Origin: Anaerolineaceae bacterium
GTDB taxonomy: Bacteria; Chloroflexota; Anaerolineae; Anaerolineales; Anaerolineaceae
Assembly: GCA_003532515.1 (NCBI GenBank)
Contig: DOEX01000004.1
Location: forward strand, 1 to 11,028
DNA: 11,028 nt
Direction of reading: 5' to 3'
Below the pieces are notes generated by a model that made no database searches, was not told the DNA's origin, and saw only the letters and a program-made list of their open reading frames with translations. Shown piece by piece: positions 6,509-11,028 of the stretch. A program made the position numbers and the translations under genes. Within the stretch, counting starts at the first letter, position 1, and every line of letters begins with the position of its first letter.

Positions 6509-7759
6509 TTAAACCGTCAAGAATGGCTCAAGTAACAAGACAACGGTCACCACCATGATCAAAGCAGTCATAACATAGGCCAGAACATTAACACCTTTGC
6601 TGTTACGATACTTACCCATGATGGCTTTGTCATTGGCCAGCCTCAAAATCAGTATCAATAAGACAGGTAATAAGATGGCGTTCATAGCCTGAGAGAGGAT
6701 CATAATTGGAAAGAGTGGAATCCCCGGGATAAGCACGATCATCATACTGATCAACATGATGAAAGCAAATCCGCCATAAAACACAGGCGCCTCCTTGGGA
6801 TTACGGTTCAAGCCGCGTTCAAAACCAAAGGCTTCGCAGATTGCATACGTGGTCGAAAGTGGTAAGACAGAGACTGCCAGCAGGGACGCGCCAAGTAAGC
6901 CAACTGCAAACAAGACACCTGCCCAGTTCCCCGCCAGTGGTTCGAGTGCCAGTGCGGCATCCTTGGCATCCGACACAACGATGCCGGATGTAAAGAGTGT
7001 CGCGGCAGTAACGATGATGATAAACGCTGAGATTACGTTGCCCCAAGCTGCGCCAAAGCTTACATCGATCCTGGTGTTGCCATATTCGTGCATTTCAACA
7101 CCTTTATCAGCGATCGAAGCTTGCAGGTAAAAGATGCCCCAGGGTGTGATTGTGGTGCCTATAACTGCCAGGATCGAAAGAATGTAATCGCCATCAAACT
7201 GCAAGTTGGGTCGAATGATTGCCTGACCTACAGCTGCCCAATCCGGTTTAATATAAAACACTGCAAAAACGTAACTGAGCGAGGCAAAAGTGAGGATCAA
7301 GAGCGCTTTTTCAACATGCTTGTATTTGGCCTTCAGGATCAACAGACTCATTAATAAGCCGGCGATTGGCACGCTAATATATTTACTAACCCCAAACAGT
7401 TCTCCGGCAGCAGCAACTCCAGCGAACTGAGCAAAGGTAGTGCCCAGATTGGCAACAAAAAGAGCCAGCATGGCAAACGTGGTGATCTTGACACCATAGC
7501 GTTCGCGGATAAGGTCGGCTGTACCTTTGCCCGTAACAGCGCCCATACGAGCTGCCATCTCCTGGACAATCACTTCGCCGATGGTAATGACCACGATCAA
7601 CCATAAGAAGCTGTAACCGTACTTTGATCCAGCAACCGAATAAGTGGCAATTCCAGGCGCGTCGTTGTCAGCTGACGCAGTAATCAAACCTGGACCCAGG
7701 ATTGTGAAGATCATCAGGATCTTACGTAGCCAGATTGGGAGCATGATCTTTCTTTTCAT
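6509..7759 (-). CDS. divergent NRAMP-family divalent metal transporter, probably Mg2+ (NRMT-like)
   Basis: A 416-residue, multi-helix membrane protein of the SLC11/NRAMP family. It opens with the family start GPGLITASADNDAPG (residues 22-36), followed by ATYSVAGSKYGYSFLW, and has the conserved EMAARMGAVTGKG near 67-79. The metal site differs from classic Mn/Fe transporters: the helix-1 motif DPGN reads D33-A-P-G36, and the helix-6 motif ATVMPHN reads T202-T-I-T205-P-W-G. Both the helix-1 Asn and the helix-6 Met are lost. Losing the soft Met ligand fits transport of hard ions, as in NRAMP-related Mg2+ transporters. The start is the ATG at 7759-7757, one base after the stop of the MgtE-like gene. 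An in-frame ATG at 7828 lies inside that gene, and one at 7744 is also possible. The tight coupling to an Mg2+ sensor protein supports a Mg2+ role. Confidence 0.88.
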   Translation of the reverse strand: MKRKIMLPIWLRKILMIFTILGPGLITASADNDAPGIATYSVAGSKYGYSFLWLIVVITIGEVIVQEMAARMGAVTGKGTADLIRERYGVKITTFAMLALFVANLGTTFAQFAGVAAAGELFGVSKYISVPIAGLLMSLLILKAKYKHVEKALLILTFASLSYVFAVFYIKPDWAAVGQAIIRPNLQFDGDYILSILAVIGTTITPWGIFYLQASIADKGVEMHEYGNTRIDVSFGAAWGNVISAFIIIVTAATLFTSGIVVSDAKDAALALEPLAGNWAGVLFAVGLLGASLLAVSVLPLSTTYAICEAFGFERGLNRNPKEAPVFYGGFAFIMLISMMIVLIPGIPLFPIMILSQAMNAILLPVLLILILRLANDKAIMGKYRNSKGVNVLAYVMTALIMVVTVVLLLEPFLTV

Positions 7760-7760
7760 G

Positions 7761-9026
7761 TTATCTGCCTGCAAAACGAGGTAGTTTCTTTTTCCAGGCT
7801 GTAGGAAGAACCGTGTCGAGGGCATCATCTACAGTAACAATCCCAAGCATTTCGTTCGTTTCAGGGTCAATTACAGGCACTGCCATCAAGTTGTACTTTG
7901 CTACCAGGTAAGCCGCTTCGTCTTGTGGTGCATAGGGAGAGATATTGACTGTATGTTCATCAAACCAGCTTGAGAGGGGTTTTTCCAAAGGCGAGGTAAC
8001 CAGGTCGCGCAGGGATAACACTCCCTGAAGATGTTTGTTTTCATCCAGAATGTAAACATAAAACATAAATTCATCTTCGAGCGCATCTTCATTCGTGCGT
8101 AAATGATGTAAAGCTTCACCTACAGTGAGTTCGGCAGGAACCCAGGCAAATTCTGTGGTCATGATGCCACCTGAAGAGTCTTCGCGATAGCGTAGCAGCG
8201 TGCGCATATCTTCCTCATCGTCATCTTCCATGAGATTGAGCAACTCTTCACTTTTACCTGATTCCATATCAGCCAGGATGTCTGCTGCTTCGTCAGGTTC
8301 CATTTCTTCCAAAATGTCTGCTGCGCGTTCGGGTTCCAGGTGCGAAAGGACAACCTGCTGAATTTCGGGGGAACTTTCTTCCAATGTGTCCGCCAGCTGC
8401 TCATCGGTGAACCCTTCCAGGAATGCCTTGCTGGTGTGGTGGTCCAGGTCATCCAGAATTGCGGCAATGTCTGCTGGTTCCATTTTCACCAGGCGTTCGC
8501 GGGAGACCTTGAGGCGCAATGGATCGTCGTGCTCGATTGAAGCTACGTCTTCCCAGGGAATTACGTTGCTTTTCGGTTTCTTATTGAGCAGTTTGGCAGC
8601 GACTTTGATCAAATTGTCCATACCTAAACGGCGAACCAGCCCCAAACCTCCCACATCCACGCCTGTCAAATAGAAATTTTGCTCTTTGCGGGCTAGCTGC
8701 AAGTCGTTCACGCGCACCAGGCGTTTACCTTCCGTATCAACGATTTGCTGATCGAGCACGCGCTGTTTCAGATAAAGCTCGTGTCCACCGGGATGATAGA
8801 TCAGAGGTTCTTCGCCACGCCGATTGAGCGTGATCGATGGCCAAAGCGTGGCTACACTGCTGGCATCAAGTATTTCAATGCCCCTGGAGGTGTTTTTGAC
8901 CACGATCGCTATAATGGGCGGCATGGTTTGCTCGGTATTGTTTACCAGGATGTCATCCAATTGACCGATGACACGCCCAAAAACATCCCAGACTTTTTGA
9001 TTGAGAAGTTTGCTTAAATAAATCAT
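7761..9026 (-). CDS. soluble MgtE-type Mg2+ sensor: PRC-barrel-like, MgtE-N and two CBS domains, no channel
   Basis: A 421-residue cytoplasmic protein. Residues 1-60 (MIYLSKLLNQKVWDVFGRVI) resemble a PRC-barrel, and a second similar region spans about 85-165. The MgtE N domain covers about 175-285, with tandem LEPERAADILEEMEPDEAAD at 230-249. The first CBS domain starts at SSGGIMTTEFAWV (284-296), an MgtE hallmark, and the second ends near 407 (LMAVPVIDPETNEMLGIVTV). In MgtE these domains bind Mg2+ and close the channel. Here the protein ends after the second CBS domain with no membrane helix, and the NRAMP gene begins one base later. The ATG at 9026 is preceded by GAGGTG (9035-9030) and matches the expected domain start; a GTG at 9080 is in frame but lies within a hairpin. 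It is likely a regulator of the downstream transporter, by inference. Confidence 0.9.
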   Translation of the reverse strand: MIYLSKLLNQKVWDVFGRVIGQLDDILVNNTEQTMPPIIAIVVKNTSRGIEILDASSVATLWPSITLNRRGEEPLIYHPGGHELYLKQRVLDQQIVDTEGKRLVRVNDLQLARKEQNFYLTGVDVGGLGLVRRLGMDNLIKVAAKLLNKKPKSNVIPWEDVASIEHDDPLRLKVSRERLVKMEPADIAAILDDLDHHTSKAFLEGFTDEQLADTLEESSPEIQQVVLSHLEPERAADILEEMEPDEAADILADMESGKSEELLNLMEDDDEEDMRTLLRYREDSSGGIMTTEFAWVPAELTVGEALHHLRTNEDALEDEFMFYVYILDENKHLQGVLSLRDLVTSPLEKPLSSWFDEHTVNISPYAPQDEAAYLVAKYNLMAVPVIDPETNEMLGIVTVDDALDTVLPTAWKKKLPRFAGR

Positions 9027-9059
9027 CCGCACCTCGCCATATTTTATTAGAAGGCGATT

Positions 9060-9091
9060 CCAGGGGTCAGTTGTTTGCACTCTGACCCTGG
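9060..9091. repeat. hairpin in the leader of the MgtE-like gene
   Basis: CCAGGGGTCAG (9060-9070) pairs with CTGACCCTGG (9082-9091) with one bulged G around an eleven-base loop. It lies 34 bases upstream of the MgtE-like start. No T-run follows on either strand. It could be a cis-regulatory leader structure or a mark left by a rearrangement. I could not match it to the conserved core of the Mg2+ M-box riboswitch. Confidence 0.5.
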
Positions 9092-9115
9092 CTGCGGATG
9101 ATCGTGCAATCAGAA

Positions 9116-9205
9116 TCAGAGAATGGTTAGCTCAACCTTACTGGGAGGCTGAGCTTGGTCTTCGCCCGTATAGGAATCGCTTCCTGAGTTAGATAAATTT
9201 TCCAT
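9116..9205 (-). pseudogene. N-terminal relic of a GT2 family glycosyltransferase
   Basis: A 29-codon frame starting MENLSNSGSDSY and ending PPSKVELTIL before TGA. The end matches the way many GT2 (dolichol-phosphate-mannose-synthase-like) enzymes begin their catalytic domain, where KVELTIL would be followed by MPCLNEAET. After the stop no frame continues that motif, so the gene appears cut at this exact point. It lies on the same strand and just downstream of a GT39-like gene, a usual neighbour of such GT2 enzymes. The remaining sequence of 9027-9316 is non-coding. An alternative is an independent small peptide, which I consider less likely. Confidence 0.5.
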
Positions 9206-9229
9206 TTCTCTGTTATACACCAAGTAAGA

Positions 9230-9235
9230 ATTATA
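9230..9235 (-). promoter_or_regulatory. possible -10 element upstream of the GT2 relic
   Basis: A consensus TATAAT lies 24 bases before the relic's ATG on the minus strand, but no good -35 is found at 15-19 bases. It may have driven the lost GT2 gene and could now feed the MgtE/NRAMP unit through a leader of roughly 200 bases. Confidence 0.3.
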
Positions 9236-9316
9236 ACCCAAGACAATATTTAGGGCGATAGAATTTGCCAGATACAGTGCTAAATATTGCGAAAATCACA
9301 TAGAACGATGGAAAGT

Positions 9317-10912
9317 TTAGGGAATTCGATAAATCTGAATAGTCGGACCTGTAATATTGGTGGTTTTTGTTTTTGATGCAAGATTAGTTAGGTAATCAAC
9401 AAGAATGGTAAATTGTTCTTTTGGATTTGTAGGTTTTTCACTTGGTTTGAACTCAACTATTAGTTCAGCATTGGATCGTAGCCTTTTGTAGAAATCGTTC
9501 TCCGCGATGTAACGTTCAGGCTCAGCTTCATATCTTCTGTACATATTGGAGGACAAGATCACATACTGAAATTGCCCGGGATCGTCAATGTCAAAGTTAA
9601 AAATCGTCCTCAGATTTCTTGGGAGAAAAGGTGTATAGCTTTCGTAGACTGAATTTTCCGGGTAGATATCATTTTCCCCAGCAAATTCAAGCGCAACAAC
9701 GCGGGTGTCCCGCCAGGTGAGAATAACGGATGAAGTCAAACCGTTGAGGGCATAGATCGCAACAAATACCCCAACAAAGATCATTGCTAATATCTTTACC
9801 ACTCGCTGGTGCTTGAGCACCTCCCAAAGTTTTGCCATGCCCAAAGCCCCAAGCATCAGCGGGGTAATCATCATTGGGAGAGACCAACGCTCCCAGTGCA
9901 ATCCTAATTTGCTCAATGCCACCCAATACCCCGCGCCGAAGAATAGCAGCAGCATGGCAGGTTGTTTGGAGATACTCGAAAAAAATAAACCGGCAATAGT
10001 AAACAAGGCAACCATCCATCCAGCGCCTTTGATGAATACATCCAGGTAAAAGAGCATATTACCAAACCAGCTCAAGTTATCCGCGCCGAGGTGAGTGGGT
10101 TTGGCTTCGATTAATATGGCTTTGCGTACCTGATCCAGCTTTAAGAAAAGGTGAGGGGCAAAAATGAACATACTGATCGCAACAATCAAAAGCGTTATCA
10201 GTATCCCACTCAGGAACTCCTCCCATTTTTTCGGGTTTTTCTTGTTCTCCTGGGAGAAAATACTGATGCCGATCGTCACTAGAACGATGCCATAAGATAG
10301 TATTCCGGGATATTTTTCCAACGTGTTTAATGCTACGGTGATACAGGCAAGGATAATCCAAACCAAATTCTTTTTCTGCAGATAAAGCAGGCAGAACAGG
10401 ATGATTGCCAGTGAGAAAGCTGTGTTCAGAATATCTCCCGTAATATAGTGGGAATTTACGATGAAAGACGGAAAAAAGCATGTCAAAAAAGCTGCAGCGA
10501 GCGAGAAATCAACTGCTTTGAATAGTTTTCCAATCTTCCAGGCTAGCACAGGCACTGTTGCCCCAAGAACTGCCACAAGTAAGCGGGCGTGAAAGTAGAA
10601 GAATAATGGGTCTTCACTGTAAGCCCAGCCAAAATTCTTATGAAAGAGGATCTTGCTGAGCAGATTCAGATATCCAAAAAGCGCTGAGTACAAGAATTGA
10701 TTAGGCCTGGCATAAAACCCGGAATCAAGCGTGTGATTCCTGCTCATCTCTATCAGAGGATCGATTATGAATCTCTCGTCGTGGTGCGTCAGTAAAGGAA
10801 AGCCGAACTTGAGCCCGATTACGCGCACAGCCAAAGCGATCAAGTAGATCGCCACCGGGATTAACCATGAATAAGAGCGAGATTTTTTGACGCGTTTCGT
10901 GGACGCTTCCAT
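9317..10912 (-). CDS. GT39/PMT-like membrane glycosyltransferase (GT-C fold)
   Basis: A 531-residue membrane protein. A basic N-terminus (KRVKKSRSYSW) precedes the first helix at about 14-35. The first external loop holds THHDERF with Asp45 and Glu46, the acidic pair expected of GT39/PMT_2-type enzymes that transfer a sugar from a polyisoprenyl-phosphate carrier on the outer face of the membrane. Many helices follow to about residue 400, then a hydrophilic C-terminal domain (about 405-531) presumably outside the cell. The acceptor is unknown: lipid, glycan or protein are all possible. The ATG at 10912 is the only sensible start, since the next Met lies beyond the catalytic loop; no ribosome-binding site precedes it. 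The nearby GT2 relic suggests a former partner that made the lipid-linked sugar donor. Confidence 0.82.
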   Translation of the reverse strand: MEASTKRVKKSRSYSWLIPVAIYLIALAVRVIGLKFGFPLLTHHDERFIIDPLIEMSRNHTLDSGFYARPNQFLYSALFGYLNLLSKILFHKNFGWAYSEDPLFFYFHARLLVAVLGATVPVLAWKIGKLFKAVDFSLAAAFLTCFFPSFIVNSHYITGDILNTAFSLAIILFCLLYLQKKNLVWIILACITVALNTLEKYPGILSYGIVLVTIGISIFSQENKKNPKKWEEFLSGILITLLIVAISMFIFAPHLFLKLDQVRKAILIEAKPTHLGADNLSWFGNMLFYLDVFIKGAGWMVALFTIAGLFFSSISKQPAMLLLFFGAGYWVALSKLGLHWERWSLPMMITPLMLGALGMAKLWEVLKHQRVVKILAMIFVGVFVAIYALNGLTSSVILTWRDTRVVALEFAGENDIYPENSVYESYTPFLPRNLRTIFNFDIDDPGQFQYVILSSNMYRRYEAEPERYIAENDFYKRLRSNAELIVEFKPSEKPTNPKEQFTILVDYLTNLASKTKTTNITGPTIQIYRIP

Positions 10913-10920
10913 AATCGTGA

Positions 10921-10951
10921 ATTATACCCGTGCCACTAATGGCTGTGTCAA
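10921..10951 (-). promoter_or_regulatory. consensus promoter of the GT39-like gene, possibly leaderless
   Basis: On the minus strand a perfect TTGACA (10951-10946) and a perfect TATAAT (10926-10921) are separated by 19 bases, slightly longer than ideal. Transcription should start around 10914, only one or two bases before the ATG at 10912, and no Shine-Dalgarno is present. Confidence 0.6.
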
Positions 10952-11028
10952 CGTGGAATGAGCAAGTACTGCTCGTTTCGCTCCCAGCATCATGACCCCC
11001 ACCGTACGGACGGGATTCAGTCTATCTG
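10922..11028 (-). other. open frame entering from the right edge, possible C-terminus of an upstream gene
   Basis: One minus-strand frame stays open from the edge to a TAA at 10924-10922, reading in part RTVGVMMLGAKRAVLAH. About 35 codons without a stop is weak evidence, and I recognise no family. The region also holds the palindrome CCGTACGG and a GAGCA/TGCTC inverted repeat (10959-10973), which argue for intergenic DNA. If coding, the promoter of the GT39-like gene would lie inside this gene's end. Confidence 0.2.

Noticed and set aside
7760..7828. An upstream ATG giving the NRAMP protein 23 extra residues.
   Set aside because: The extension lies inside the second CBS domain of the MgtE-like gene and does not look like transporter sequence; the ATG one base after the stop is more natural.
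9041..9070. A promoter with CTGACC and TAAAAT, 18 bases apart, before the MgtE-like gene.
   Set aside because: The transcript would begin within the ribosome-binding site, leaving a leader of about eight bases; the -35 is weak and lies in the hairpin.
9027..9080. A GTG at 9080 as start of the MgtE-like protein.
   Set aside because: The extra 18 residues include a hairpin arm, and the ATG at 9026 has a GAGGTG site and matches the expected domain start.
9027..9316. An M-box (ykoK) Mg2+ riboswitch before the MgtE-like gene.
   Set aside because: I could not find its conserved core blocks, and part of the leader is the GT2 relic.
10959..11028. Group II intron end, suggested by the CCGTACGG and GTGGGGG pattern near the right edge.
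   Set aside because: No domain V hairpin or reverse transcriptase sequence is visible; the resemblance is a few bases only.

Overview
The window reads as a stretch of chromosome from a Chloroflexota bacterium, most likely class Anaerolineae. The main clue is the vitamin B12-binding lipoprotein. Its lipobox Cys is followed by a roughly 40-residue linker rich in Ala, Pro, Thr, Glu and Val, a style typical of Anaerolineae lipoproteins. A short dispersed motif near 6392-6418 also fits. This assignment is an inference from style, not from a marker gene.

Layout from left to right. (1) Positions 1-2645, minus strand, transcribed leftwards: a membrane protein with a DUF305 domain and a Met/His-rich N-terminus, then a small papain-like/C39-like cysteine peptidase, then an ABC exporter (fused membrane and ATPase domains) that runs off the left edge. 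The peptidase stop and exporter start overlap in TTGA. (2) Positions 2791-6377, plus strand: a complete cobalamin uptake operon. It has a sigma-70-type promoter, a cobalamin riboswitch with a closed P1 helix, a possible antiterminator, an intrinsic terminator, and then genes for a binding lipoprotein, a FecCD/BtuC-type permease and a BtuD-type ATPase with a C-terminal extension. (3) Positions 6378-6508: a convergent gap with a dispersed-repeat-like motif. (4) Positions 6509-9026, minus strand: a two-gene unit. A soluble protein made of PRC-barrel-like, MgtE-N and paired CBS domains is followed one base later by a divergent NRAMP-family transporter. (5) Positions 9027-9316: a non-coding stretch holding a hairpin and a 29-codon relic that looks like the extreme N-terminus of a GT2 glycosyltransferase. 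(6) Positions 9317-10912, minus strand: a GT39/PMT-like membrane glycosyltransferase with a consensus promoter placed so close to its ATG that the mRNA may be leaderless.

How the genes work together. The B12 operon should be switched off when intracellular cobalamin is high. The MgtE-N/CBS protein plus NRAMP pair looks like a Mg2+ transport unit in which the MgtE sensor has no channel of its own and may gate an unrelated transporter in trans. The peptidase/exporter pair resembles a split version of peptidase-containing peptide exporters, but no precursor peptide is visible. The GT39-like enzyme and the GT2 relic suggest a former lipid-linked sugar glycosylation locus that was interrupted just upstream of the Mg2+ unit.

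I saw no tRNA, rRNA, CRISPR array, insertion sequence or transposase gene.
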